DNA of 41,965 nt, from positions 1-41,965 of the IMG/VR virus record IMGVR_UViG_3300029955_000060; one strand, given 5' to 3'. Position numbers and translations under genes: made by a program. The notes under the pieces were generated by a model. The model ran no database searches, was not told the origin of the DNA, and saw nothing but the letters and a program-made list of their open reading frames with translations. Each line of letters opens with the position of its first letter. Positions within the stretch are counted from its first letter, which is position 1. Shown piece after piece: positions 7,604 to 14,366 of the stretch. Source of the stretch: a virus.

Positions 7604-8475
7604 GGCTTTAAGGCGGTCTCGGCGCACTTTTTGGTTTCGCACGCTTTCTTGATCGCTTGGACAGCCATTTCTAAGAAGAGAGAATGGGCGTCGGCGTAGG
7701 CGGCGTCGTCGGCGGCGGCGGCGTAGGCGGCGTAGGCGGAGGCGGCGGCGGCGGAGGCGGCGTAGGCGTCGGCGGAGGCGGCGTAGGCGGCGGCGGCGTC
7801 GGCGGCGGCGTAGGCGGCGTAGGCGGTCCTATAGACGCCCCATAAAATATCGCGGACGGATCGGGCTTCCCGCGTCGCAAGCTCCGCGCTCGCACGATCC
7901 GTCACTTCGTTTATGGCGCGAAGGCGGGCGGCTTCCGCAGGTCGCTTCGCACGGTCGCACATTGCCGGGGCAACTGTCCGCACAGCCCAATCCGCAAAGA
8001 AGAAGCCGCGCCTTGCGGTCAAGGCCTTCGAGGTAGCGGCCTTCTGGATCTCGGGCAGCATCTCGCGGACAATCTTCTTCCCCTCGTCGCCGTATCGCTC
8101 AGCGATCCTGTCCGCAAACCGCATCAGGACTGGGCACGCCGTCTTGCGTGCAACAGCAAGATGCACGTCCAGGTACTCGGGGCCGCTGAAAATACCGGCG
8201 CCCTTGAGCATCCTAGAATGCTTGGCCGGGTCCGCGAGCAGCTTGCCCAAGGATTCATAATGGCGGGCAATCACCTTCTTTTGCACGGCGTTCGCCTCGC
8301 CGCGAATAGTGACGTTATCGCTGTTCGTTCCCTCGGCCTCCACAAAGAAGGGTGACTTGTTTGGCTCGTTCTCGCGCCACTTGGCGACGCTGACGGCGGT
8401 TGAATGGGAGTTGGTGGGCACGTGGGCCACCGCTCCGTCAGAAGCCCGGACGCAAATCGAATGGAATTCGCACAT
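7600..8475 (-). CDS. Ala/Tyr-repeat protein, possibly Imm-5-like
   Basis: 291 residues. The N-terminal two thirds is a mixed domain with RRGFFFADWAVRTVAPAM and RAINEVTDRASAELATREAR. Residues about 215-265 are a low-complexity helix built from AYAAYAAADAA-type units, then a normal C-terminus. Helical Ala-repeat tails after an 'A.wA....' domain recall the Imm-5 immunity-like family found in many phages, but this is a resemblance only. The DNA below the repeat (about 7690-7830) is a GGCGGCGTA-type simple repeat, prone to slippage. Placed between a small zinc-binding-type gene and a membrane protein in the early operon. Confidence 0.6.
   Translation of the reverse strand: MCEFHSICVRASDGAVAHVPTNSHSTAVSVAKWRENEPNKSPFFVEAEGTNSDNVTIRGEANAVQKKVIARHYESLGKLLADPAKHSRMLKGAGIFSGPEYLDVHLAVARKTACPVLMRFADRIAERYGDEGKKIVREMLPEIQKAATSKALTARRGFFFADWAVRTVAPAMCDRAKRPAEAARLRAINEVTDRASAELATREARSVRDILWGVYRTAYAAYAAADAAAAYAASADAYAASAAAASAYAAYAAAADDAAYADAHSLFLEMAVQAIKKACETKKCAETALKP
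7690..7830. repeat. GGC/GTA simple-sequence tract inside the Ala/Tyr-repeat gene
   Basis: Irregular tandem triplets of ggc, gga, gtc and gta on the plus strand, read as Ala, Ser, Asp and Tyr codons on the minus strand. Copy number is likely to vary, and gain or loss of triplets keeps the frame. Confidence 0.8.
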
Positions 8476-8487
8476 GGTAGAAGTTGG

Positions 8488-8814
8488 TTATTTGCGCACC
8501 CACCACGCGCCGGACGGGCCGCAGCGGTCGGGGAATGCCAATCGGGCACGCTGGCAGGAAAGGCGGTCGGTAGTGCCAGTGACAAGATCGGTTTCAGTGA
8601 ACGCCTTGGGGTGCCCACATCGCGGAAATTCGGGGGCATGTTGGTTCTCCGTGAAGTGCGCGCAAGTCTTGCAGAACTTCACGACCGGGTTCGCAGCAAG
8701 CTCGGCGTTCGCGTCCGGGTTCGTTTCGCGGGGCGCAGGCGCGGGACCGCTGCCGGGATTCGCGCATCCGGTGCGCTCTGCGAGAGTGGGGCCGTCGGGG
8801 TAGGTGTTGCTCAT
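8488..8814 (-). CDS. Small Cys-rich (putative zinc-binding) phage protein
   Basis: 108 residues. A Pro/Ala-rich start is followed by FCKTCAHFTENQHAPEFPRC then GHP, LVTG and a later LSCQRAR...CGPSGAWW. The CxxC, CGH and two further cysteines could bind a metal. Small proteins of this pattern (CxxC...CxHP...dLVTG...C...R....CGpeG) recur in early regions of phages with unknown role. Gap of 12 bases to the next gene. Confidence 0.7.
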   Translation of the reverse strand: MSNTYPDGPTLAERTGCANPGSGPAPAPRETNPDANAELAANPVVKFCKTCAHFTENQHAPEFPRCGHPKAFTETDLVTGTTDRLSCQRARLAFPDRCGPSGAWWVRK

Positions 8815-8892
8815 GGGAGTACCGTTTCAGATTCTTTCTTAGCTGGCAAGCATTATTCTTTGTGAGCTTTTGTAGCTACCTAGGATTTTACG
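8815..8892 (-). other. Short gap inside the early operon
   Basis: 78 bases without a gene, more A/T-rich than the surroundings. No clear -35/-10 pair or terminator hairpin could be assigned. It is the longest gap inside the early operon, so an internal promoter or operator is possible. Confidence 0.3.
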
Positions 8893-9030
8893 CTAGTTAT
8901 GCGATTTGTTGGCCCACCGCGCACCGTTAGCCTTGATGGCTATTTCCCGCCTGCGACGCTTGGAAAGCTTCTTTGCCCGGTTCCTGCCGCCCTTGCTTGC
9001 CGCCTCTTTTAGAAATTGGATGTGGTCCAT
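8893..9030 (-). CDS. Small highly basic protein, 45 residues
   Basis: Reads MDHIQFLKEAASKGGRNRAK then KLSKRRRREIAIKANGARWANKSHN and TAG. A good Shine-Dalgarno-like AAGGAAG lies just upstream, so the start is well supported. The pattern (GGRxRAKKLS..RR.EIA.KA..ARW) matches a widespread family of short basic proteins on plasmids and phages that are likely to bind nucleic acid. It lies directly downstream of the helicase-loader gene. Confidence 0.7.
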   Translation of the reverse strand: MDHIQFLKEAASKGGRNRAKKLSKRRRREIAIKANGARWANKSHN

Positions 9031-9062
9031 ATTGCTTCCTTAGCAGCTAAGATGGGCGCATG

Positions 9063-9848
9063 TCAAGCCGCCACGTCGTCGCAGAATTCGCGCAGCCGGC
9101 GAATGACCGCCCGCGCCGTATGCTCGTCATTGAATCGCTCCTCCAGGCTCGCCCCCGTGAACTGCGTCGTGATGATCGTCGGCTTTCCCCAATTCGAGCG
9201 ATAGCGGAGCACCTTGAGCACGACGGCCTCCCGGCTCGCGTTCATCTTGTCGTTGCCCAAATCGTCTATCACGAGGACCGGCGCGTGCATCATGTCCCTC
9301 ATGTTCTCGTCGGGCATGTCGATCGATTCGACAAAGGTGACGCCGACCCCCAGCTCCATGAGCTGCCGCGTCAGGTGCCAAGCGGCCCTCGTCTTGCAGG
9401 TTCCGCTCTTGCCATGGATCACGAGCCCGCGGCCCGTCTTGTGGTCGTAGGATCGAACGCGCCTAATCAGCGCCTCGTTGCCCTTCCTCGAATCCCAATC
9501 GCTGCGGAACGCGGGCGGGCAAATGCGCTGCCACTGCTCATTCTGCTTCCTGCGCGTCTCCGTGTCGCCCTGGCTGTTGGCATAGCACGCCTCGCAGCAA
9601 TTGATGGGATACCAGCCCCGGCACCCTGCAATCTGGCGCCAAAGCGGGTCAGGCAACAGGCAATCGCAGACCTTGCAACGCCCGCCAAAGGGGTGCTTAC
9701 CCTTCGCGGGATCTTCTATGCCGGGCGGGAAAATATCGCCTAGAGCCTCGGCAAAGCTCATCGGCTCCTTGCACGTGCGCCCTCCAAGCTCGGCCTGCGG
9801 GGAATAAGGCTCCAACGCCTCAAACGGTATTTCGGGTTCAGAATCCAT
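9063..9848 (-). CDS. DnaC-like AAA+ helicase loader
   Basis: 261 residues. A Cys cluster (about residues 58-88, including CKVCDC and CCEAC) suggests an N-terminal zinc-binding module. The ATPase core follows: Walker A GKSGTCKT (146-153), Walker B VLVIDD (191-196), a sensor-1-like TIITTQF (224-230) and paired arginines near RRLREF (about 250) that fit a DnaC/IstB-type arginine finger. Such proteins load the host replicative helicase DnaB at the phage origin. A strong Shine-Dalgarno sequence (GAGGAGGAA) precedes the start. The gene overlaps the initiator-like gene by 11 bases, an order (initiator then loader) similar to lambda O and P. Confidence 0.85.
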   Translation of the reverse strand: MDSEPEIPFEALEPYSPQAELGGRTCKEPMSFAEALGDIFPPGIEDPAKGKHPFGGRCKVCDCLLPDPLWRQIAGCRGWYPINCCEACYANSQGDTETRRKQNEQWQRICPPAFRSDWDSRKGNEALIRRVRSYDHKTGRGLVIHGKSGTCKTRAAWHLTRQLMELGVGVTFVESIDMPDENMRDMMHAPVLVIDDLGNDKMNASREAVVLKVLRYRSNWGKPTIITTQFTGASLEERFNDEHTARAVIRRLREFCDDVAA

Positions 9849-10563
9849 TTTTGTGTTCCTCCTCGGTTGTTTCGCGGCGCTGCCAAGGTAAGCGACTCGA
9901 ATGCCTCTTGTCGTCGGCTGTCTCTGGTTCTCGAATCCCCTGCCAGCCCTTTGCCACCGTGAATTTGATCGCCGCCACAGCGCGCTCCTCGCCCATGTCC
10001 TTTAGTTCAAGCAAGCATCTCTTTCTGGAAGTGGGTCGCAGTGGCTTCTTTAGCTCAACCCTGTGTTGCTCGAATTCCTTCCACACCTCGGCAAACCCCT
10101 CCGATCCGAAAGGCAAAGATTCAGATACAGATACAGATACAGATGCACTTGTTGACTCTTTGTTGACACCTGTTGACGGTTGTTTACTTGTGTTGACAGA
10201 TTGTTGACGGGTCCGGTGCTCCCGTTGCTTCTGTGCCAAGTACTCACGCCGCTCATCAGCCGACATGAGCCTGCGGTACTTCTCATGGTTAAGGATTCGC
10301 CAGCCTCCCTCAACAACCTCGATACGGCGCCCCTCATTGTCCGGCGTTCGGCTGTCAGGATCAGGCCCAAGAAACTTGTCGATCGCCCGCCTGCAAACCT
10401 CAACGTCGACCCTCGCCAAATGCGCGAGCCCTGGCACCGTCGCCCCGACAATCCCCCACTTGTCCTTGAGCGCCAGCATGGTGATCCAAACTATGCGCGT
10501 TTCATCCGGCTCGGCCCAAATCGTAGAGGTGATGATCTCCGAAAACAGCTTCGTGTAGCCCAT
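9838..10563 (-). CDS. Replication initiator-like protein (O-type), carries iterons in its gene
   Basis: 241 residues. The N-terminal 100 residues (MGYTKLFSEIITSTIWAEPD, later TVPGLAHLARVDVEVCRRAI) look like the winged-helix domain common to phage replication proteins that sit upstream of DnaC-like genes. A low-complexity Ser/Thr/Val/Gln linker (about residues 118-150, SVNTSKQPSTGVNKES then SVSVSVSES) follows, encoded by the phased TGTTGAC repeats and a CAGATA tract. The C-terminal domain (about 155-225) is helical and basic. By analogy with lambda O, the protein would bind iterons inside its own gene and recruit the loader. It is the first gene of the leftward operon. Confidence 0.75.
   Translation of the reverse strand: MGYTKLFSEIITSTIWAEPDETRIVWITMLALKDKWGIVGATVPGLAHLARVDVEVCRRAIDKFLGPDPDSRTPDNEGRRIEVVEGGWRILNHEKYRRLMSADERREYLAQKQREHRTRQQSVNTSKQPSTGVNKESTSASVSVSVSESLPFGSEGFAEVWKEFEQHRVELKKPLRPTSRKRCLLELKDMGEERAVAAIKFTVAKGWQGIREPETADDKRHSSRLPWQRRETTEEEHKNGF
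10122..10145. repeat. Hexamer tract CAGATA x3 + CAGATG
   Basis: Units at 10122, 10128, 10134 and 10140, directly beside the iteron array and within the replication gene, where they encode alternating Ser and Val. This stretch is more A/T-rich than the flanks and could be part of an origin's unwinding region. Confidence 0.85.
10150..10208. repeat. Phased iteron array TGTTGAC (candidate replication origin)
   Basis: On the plus strand TGTTGAC occurs at 10150, 10161, 10171, 10191 and 10202, with a one-base variant TGTTTAC at 10181. The spacings are 11, 10, 10, 10 and 11 bases, about one helical turn each, so all six sites face the same side of the DNA. The array lies in the low-complexity linker of the initiator-like gene. 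This matches the logic of lambda-type origins, where the initiator binds repeats inside its own coding sequence; the function here is inferred. Confidence 0.75.
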
Positions 10564-10707
10564 GCTTCTAGTCAGAACAGCCCGTAAACACTGTCAACAT
10601 TTGTCAACACTCTTGACAAAGGATCTCAATTAACAGACAAACAATCTCAACCCACTTCACAGGGGTTTTGATTTGACACGCAAACCATTCGCGCCAAAAG
10701 CCAGACC
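10564..10707. promoter_or_regulatory. Divergent control region with inverted iteron copies
   Basis: 144 bases between the leftward replication operon and the rightward morphogenesis operon. GTCAACA, the reverse complement of the iteron, occurs at 10593 and 10603, and the variant GTAAACA at 10584. TCTTGAC at 10611 is one mismatch from the iteron in the opposite orientation. The sites could let the initiator or another regulator control the early promoter. TTGACA at 10673-10678 resembles a -35 box for the rightward operon but has no good -10 partner at normal spacing. Confidence 0.6.
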
Positions 10708-10896
10708 ATGCCACAAGAAGCCAACAAGAAATGGGGTCAAGACAGCTTCGACAGCGACAAGAGCGCCGGCAAGTGCTCCCCGCACGTCCACGGCGCAGGC
10801 GACGCCCACCTGACCCAAGTCCTCAACCCGACCACCGTGAACGGCAAGCATGTCACGAACGAGTACCCGAAGCCCTCGGGCAACTACCCCAAATGA
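10708..10896 (+). CDS. Hypothetical 62-residue protein, first gene of rightward operon
   Basis: MPQEANKKWGQDSFDSDKSA starts a small polar protein with two His residues (SPHVHGAGDAH) and ending KPSGNYPK. Not recognised. No Shine-Dalgarno sequence precedes the ATG. The stop overlaps the next start as ATGA. Confidence 0.6.
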   Translation: MPQEANKKWGQDSFDSDKSAGKCSPHVHGAGDAHLTQVLNPTTVNGKHVTNEYPKPSGNYPK

Positions 10897-11231
10897 GCCT
10901 CGTCCCCAACTTCGCGGTCACATCGACCCGCGCCCTAGTCCTTTCCTCGAAGCCCGGCACCCGCCAGGTCAACTTCACGAACAACAACGTCGGCTCCGGC
11001 AGCGTCTACTACGGCCTTGTTGCGCGAGGCGCCACTTCAGCACTCACGACCGGCAACGGCACGCTGATCCCCTCGCAGCCGAACCCCTACGAGCTGATCC
11101 TCACGCCGGGCTTCCAAGCGTCCTACGCCTCGACTCTCCCGCCCGGCTCCAACGACCTTTCGCAGGGTTTCGACCTTTACCTGATTTCGAACACCACTGC
11201 ACAGGTCAGCGTTCAAACCGCTCCTTTCTGA
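10893..11231 (+). CDS. Hypothetical beta-rich structural protein
   Basis: 112 residues from the ATG that overlaps the upstream TGA (ATGA); the longer frame starting at 10731 would run across the previous gene. The sequence (MSLVPNFAVTSTRALVLSSK, later VSVQTAPF) is Ser/Thr/Asn/Gly-rich with alternating hydrophobic residues, typical of a beta-sandwich. It resembles in character the 129-residue protein at 16162. A head decoration role is possible but unproven. Confidence 0.6.
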   Translation: MSLVPNFAVTSTRALVLSSKPGTRQVNFTNNNVGSGSVYYGLVARGATSALTTGNGTLIPSQPNPYELILTPGFQASYASTLPPGSNDLSQGFDLYLISNTTAQVSVQTAPF

Positions 11232-11286
11232 GCGGCTACGTTCTGTTTTATCCTCCTCGGTTTTGGAGGCTGTCAAGCTCAATCCA
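11232..11286 (+). promoter_or_regulatory. Hairpin over the Shine-Dalgarno of the small terminase gene
   Basis: CCTCC at 11252-11256 can pair with GGAGG at 11265-11269 across an 8-base loop. GGAGG is the only good ribosome-binding sequence before the ATG at 11287, although it is farther from the start than usual. The hairpin could limit translation of the small terminase; it is short and may be coincidental. Confidence 0.35.
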
Positions 11287-11739
11287 ATGCCTGACACCGT
11301 TTACACCTCGGAAATAGCCGAGCGAATCTGCAACGAAATAGCTGAAGGCAAGAGCTTACGTTCTGTCTGTGAGGAGCTTGATATTCCACGCAGAACTGTA
11401 AGGGGCTGGGTTTTGGATGACCGTGAAGGATTTGCCGCCCAATACGCGCGAGCACGTGAGTTGCAAATGGAGGCATTTGAGGACGAACTGAACGAGATTG
11501 CCGACGATGGGCGCAACGACTGGATGACGATCAAGCGCGGTGGCGAGGATGTTGAGGTGCCCAACAACGAGGTGCTGCAACGCTCACGGCTTCGCGTGGA
11601 CACCCGCAAATGGATCATGTCGAAGATCCTTCCAAAGCGGTACGCTGACACGATCAAGCAGGAGCATAGCGGCCCTGACGGTAGCGCGCTTCGCGTTGTG
11701 CTCGAAAGCCCCTTGCCTCCCATAAAGCAAGATGCCTGA
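11287..11739 (+). CDS. terS: Terminase small subunit
   Basis: 150 residues from the ATG at 11287; a TTG at 11263 is possible but overlaps the ribosome-binding site. SLRSVCEELDIPRRTVRGWV (about residues 24-43) is a helix-turn-helix that would recognise the packaging site. A helical central region follows (YARARELQMEAFEDELNEIA), then VDTRKWIMSKILPKRYAD, which is very typical of phage small terminases ('rk.~.~akl.Pk.Yg'). The gene directly precedes and overlaps the large subunit by 8 bases. Confidence 0.85.
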   Translation: MPDTVYTSEIAERICNEIAEGKSLRSVCEELDIPRRTVRGWVLDDREGFAAQYARARELQMEAFEDELNEIADDGRNDWMTIKRGGEDVEVPNNEVLQRSRLRVDTRKWIMSKILPKRYADTIKQEHSGPDGSALRVVLESPLPPIKQDA

Positions 11740-13123
11740 TTGCGTCATCCCGTACACGGCGCGGGAAGCCTTCGTGCCGTTCCACCAGCGGACAGAGCGT
11801 GACGCGGTGCTGGTGTGCCACAGGCGGGCGGGCAAAACGGTGGCGCTCGTGATCGAGCTTATTTTGCGGGCGCTGGCAAACACGCGAACGCAGCCGCCTC
11901 CGCAATACGCCTTTTTCTACCCGACATGGAAGCGCGCGAAGGACATTGCGTGGCCGTACCTGAAATACTACACGAAGCCCATTCCTGGGCGCATTGTGCG
12001 CGAGGGAGACCTGTCGATCGAACTCTGGGACGGCGGGCCCAAGATCACGCTATACGGGGCCGCAAACAGCCGCGGCGTCGGCCTCTACTTGGACGGCGTG
12101 ATCTACGACGAGTGCGACGAGATCCCCAACACGGTCATTGCCGAGGTGGCGCCTGCGCTCATGGACCGGAAGGGCTGGAGCGTGTATGCAGGGATGCTCA
12201 AGGGGCGATACAACCTCTGGAAGCGGTATAGCGATCTGAACGGCAAACCGGGTGCATTTACGCTCTGCCTGCGAGCAAGCGAGAGCAAGATCTACTCTGA
12301 CGCCGAGCTGGTGCGTCTGCGCGCAACGATGGGCGAAAGCGCCTACGAGATGCAACTTGAGTGCAACCCGAACGCGGCCATTGCGAATGCCATCTACGGC
12401 AAGCAGATGGACGACATGCGGAAAGAGAATCGCATCAGGCGCTTGGCTGTCGTCGCTGATGTGCCGCTCTACGTGTTCTTCGACATTGGCCACTCCCTGC
12501 AAGGCGACGACTGGACGATGTGGGTCATGCAATTCGACGGGCGCGACGTGCTGGTTCACCGCTACCATGCGCGGACGGGCGAGCTGCCGGCCTACTACGC
12601 CAACGTGATCTTTGGCTTTGAGAGCGAACTGAGGGCGCGCGTCCACACGGTTTATCTTCCCCATGATGGCACGCGGCAGGACAGGCACGGGGCGAGCGCC
12701 AAGGATGATCTGGAGGCGGCAGGCCTGCGCGGGCGGGTCAGGACGGTTGCCCGCACGCCAAAGCTCTGGGATTCGATCAACGACGTGCGCGCCATGCTGG
12801 CCCGCGTGCATATCGACCAAGAGGGCTGCGGGCAGGGCTGGACCTTGGGTGAGAACGAGATGCCAAGCGGCATCGACTGCCTCGACTTCTACACGAAGAA
12901 GGTTGAGGCGCAGACGGGCATGATAACCGAGATTCCGGTGCATAACCAGTATTCGCATGGTGCCGATGCGTTTAGGACGTTTGTCGAGGCGCAGAAGAAT
13001 GGGCTGATTGACGGCGGCATGAGCAGCTACGAGCGCGGCGGGCCCGTGCATTCGATCAAGGTGAGCCGCGAGGCAAACCCCTACCAGCAGGCGGCGAGGC
13101 GGCGGCCAATCAGCGTGCGATGA
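11732..13123 (+). CDS. terL: Terminase large subunit (packaging ATPase/nuclease)
   Basis: 463 residues. The motor domain shows a Walker A-like CHRRAGKT (29-36) and Walker B GVIYDECDE (122-130, with Asp126 and Glu127). The C-terminal RNase H-fold nuclease shows FFDIGHSLQGDDWTMWVM (about 249-266) with Asp251 as a likely metal ligand, and HGADAFR near the end supplies the usual late acidic residue. It would pump genomic DNA into the procapsid through the portal and cut concatemers. It is of normal length for the family. Confidence 0.9.
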   Translation: MPDCVIPYTAREAFVPFHQRTERDAVLVCHRRAGKTVALVIELILRALANTRTQPPPQYAFFYPTWKRAKDIAWPYLKYYTKPIPGRIVREGDLSIELWDGGPKITLYGAANSRGVGLYLDGVIYDECDEIPNTVIAEVAPALMDRKGWSVYAGMLKGRYNLWKRYSDLNGKPGAFTLCLRASESKIYSDAELVRLRATMGESAYEMQLECNPNAAIANAIYGKQMDDMRKENRIRRLAVVADVPLYVFFDIGHSLQGDDWTMWVMQFDGRDVLVHRYHARTGELPAYYANVIFGFESELRARVHTVYLPHDGTRQDRHGASAKDDLEAAGLRGRVRTVARTPKLWDSINDVRAMLARVHIDQEGCGQGWTLGENEMPSGIDCLDFYTKKVEAQTGMITEIPVHNQYSHGADAFRTFVEAQKNGLIDGGMSSYERGGPVHSIKVSREANPYQQAARRRPISVR

Positions 13124-13428
13124 GCCCTTGGGAACGCATCGTCGCCAAGTACGCCGAGAAGGGCGAGGATCTGGGCAGGGCGCTCGACTTCAACCTGGCG
13201 CACGGCTTCGTGTTCTCGACGCCGGAGTATTTCATCATGGGGCGCCAAAGCGACTACTGCACATGGTTCATAGAGGCGTTCTCGGGCGACATGAGCAAGG
13301 CGTGGGCGATCCTGCCCTACGAGCTGCCCTACATCGCGTATTACCGTTTCGACAAATGCTTGCATCGGATGCCCCTTTCGGATGTAAGGCGATATACCAA
13401 ACGACATGAAATGGCGAAAGCAGGTTGA
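13120..13428 (+). CDS. Hypothetical 102-residue protein after terL
   Basis: MSPWERIVAKYAEKGEDLGR opens a mixed alpha/beta protein rich in aromatic residues (YFIMGRQSDYCTWF, LPYELPYIAYYRFDK). ATGA overlap with terL. Not recognised; position between terminase and portal is where small head or connector accessory genes lie in short-tailed phages. Confidence 0.65.
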   Translation: MSPWERIVAKYAEKGEDLGRALDFNLAHGFVFSTPEYFIMGRQSDYCTWFIEAFSGDMSKAWAILPYELPYIAYYRFDKCLHRMPLSDVRRYTKRHEMAKAG

Positions 13429-13663
13429 GCAAAGAAATATGGGTGGCGGTGGACAGCCGGCGAGCCCGGTGGTGCCGACGCCTACGGCTCCCGCGAGCCC
13501 GAACAACAGCGCCTCGCTTGCGGTCGAGCAGGCGACGTTTAGGCAGCAGTTGCGGCGCAAGTCCATCAATTCGACGATCACGGGCGCAGGCGGTGGCTAC
13601 ACGCCACCCGCCGGCGTTGGCCCGAGTTCCCCGGGTGGCAACGGGCCGATGTCACCGAAATGA
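13406..13663 (+). CDS. Small Pro/Gly-rich phage protein
   Basis: Up to 85 residues; a second possible start at 13439 (MGGGGQPASP) would avoid the 23-base overlap with the preceding gene. The region QLRRKSINSTITGAGGGY resembles the 'rrr.~~ST.ltG~~G' segment of a small protein often found just before or after the portal gene in BPP-1- and P22-like phages. The function of that family is unknown. ATGA-coupled to the next gene. Confidence 0.6.
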   Translation: MKWRKQVEQRNMGGGGQPASPVVPTPTAPASPNNSASLAVEQATFRQQLRRKSINSTITGAGGGYTPPAGVGPSSPGGNGPMSPK

Positions 13664-14076
13664 ACAGACGCACGTTTCTTAGCATGTTGGGATTGGCCCC
13701 CTTGCTGCCGCTCGCGGCGAGGCTGCCTGAGCCAAAACCCGCTCCCTTGGCGTGGGAGAGTTCCATTGGGTTCCAGTTCATTCGCACGAGGCTAGGCCCC
13801 ACGCCAAAGGAGGAGTTCGATAAAAGCCTAGAGGAGAATGGGCTATTGTCGTTTTCCGAAAGGATAGACGTACTGCCAATGCGGTGTAATGCCGTCCAGA
13901 TCATGCACACGGCAGACGCTGCGCGAATTCAGCGCATGACTTGGGTTGATGAGGACGACGACCTTGAGAAGGCAAAGGTCATATGCAGGGCAAACACACG
14001 CGTTTCCCTTCGTCGCTATTGGGCGCAGCAGGTCAGGTGGAATCGCAAAGCGCAGAGAGCCCGAGCACGCAAATGA
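13660..14076 (+). CDS. Unknown protein with twin-arginine-type leader
   Basis: 138 residues. The N-terminus, MNRRTFLSMLGLAPLLPLAA, has the twin-arginine motif (RRTFL) followed by a moderate hydrophobic stretch, as in Tat signal peptides; the mature part is polar with a basic C-terminus (NRKAQRARARK). This is surprising between terminase and portal genes. It could be a genuine exported protein, or the RR stretch could be an unrelated basic helix. ATGA overlaps on both sides. Confidence 0.6.
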   Translation: MNRRTFLSMLGLAPLLPLAARLPEPKPAPLAWESSIGFQFIRTRLGPTPKEEFDKSLEENGLLSFSERIDVLPMRCNAVQIMHTADAARIQRMTWVDEDDDLEKAKVICRANTRVSLRRYWAQQVRWNRKAQRARARK

Positions 14077-14366
14077 TCGACTTCCCCGAAGCCCACGGTT
14101 TCGAGAAGATCGTGCCCGATGCGTGGCATGAATATTTCAAGCGCGAGATGAAGCGCGGCATGGACGCCTTCGAGCTGCAGACCTTGGAGCGCATGAAGCA
14201 GGACTTGGAGCGGGCGAACGCAAAGCTCGTGAGGCACGGCGCGGGGCACTTGGTGCATGGGCACGAGGACCTGCTCGAATTGTTTGTGACGCGGGTAAGG
14301 GCGCACGAGGCAGAGGCCGCAACGAGGAAGATCATGGTGGGCTACACAGGAGGCCGCCGTGGCTGA
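14073..14366 (+). CDS. Hypothetical helical protein before the portal
   Basis: 97 residues from the ATG that overlaps the preceding TGA; a longer frame beginning at 13983 lies inside the previous gene. The protein is charged and helical (WHEYFKREMKRGMDAFELQT) with several His residues (RHGAGHLVHGHEDL). Not recognised. It overlaps the portal gene by 8 bases. Confidence 0.6.
   Translation: MIDFPEAHGFEKIVPDAWHEYFKREMKRGMDAFELQTLERMKQDLERANAKLVRHGAGHLVHGHEDLLELFVTRVRAHEAEAATRKIMVGYTGGRRG

Noticed and set aside
7690-7830. CRISPR-like array
   Set aside because: The repeats are in-frame triplets without distinct spacers, inside a coding sequence; the CAGATA and TGTTGAC repeats are likewise too short and close for CRISPR.
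10673-10696. Standard sigma-70 promoter with TTGACA at 10673
   Set aside because: No acceptable -10 box lies 16-18 bases downstream, and TTGACA also forms part of the iteron-like sequence family in this region.
12050-13051. 333-codon minus-strand frame across the large terminase gene
   Set aside because: Shadow of terL, which has Walker motifs and nuclease residues; the reverse product has no recognisable features.
13983-14366. Longer version of the gene before the portal, starting at 13983
   Set aside because: It would overlap the upstream gene by 94 bases; the ATG at 14073 overlaps the upstream stop as ATGA, the pattern used throughout this genome.
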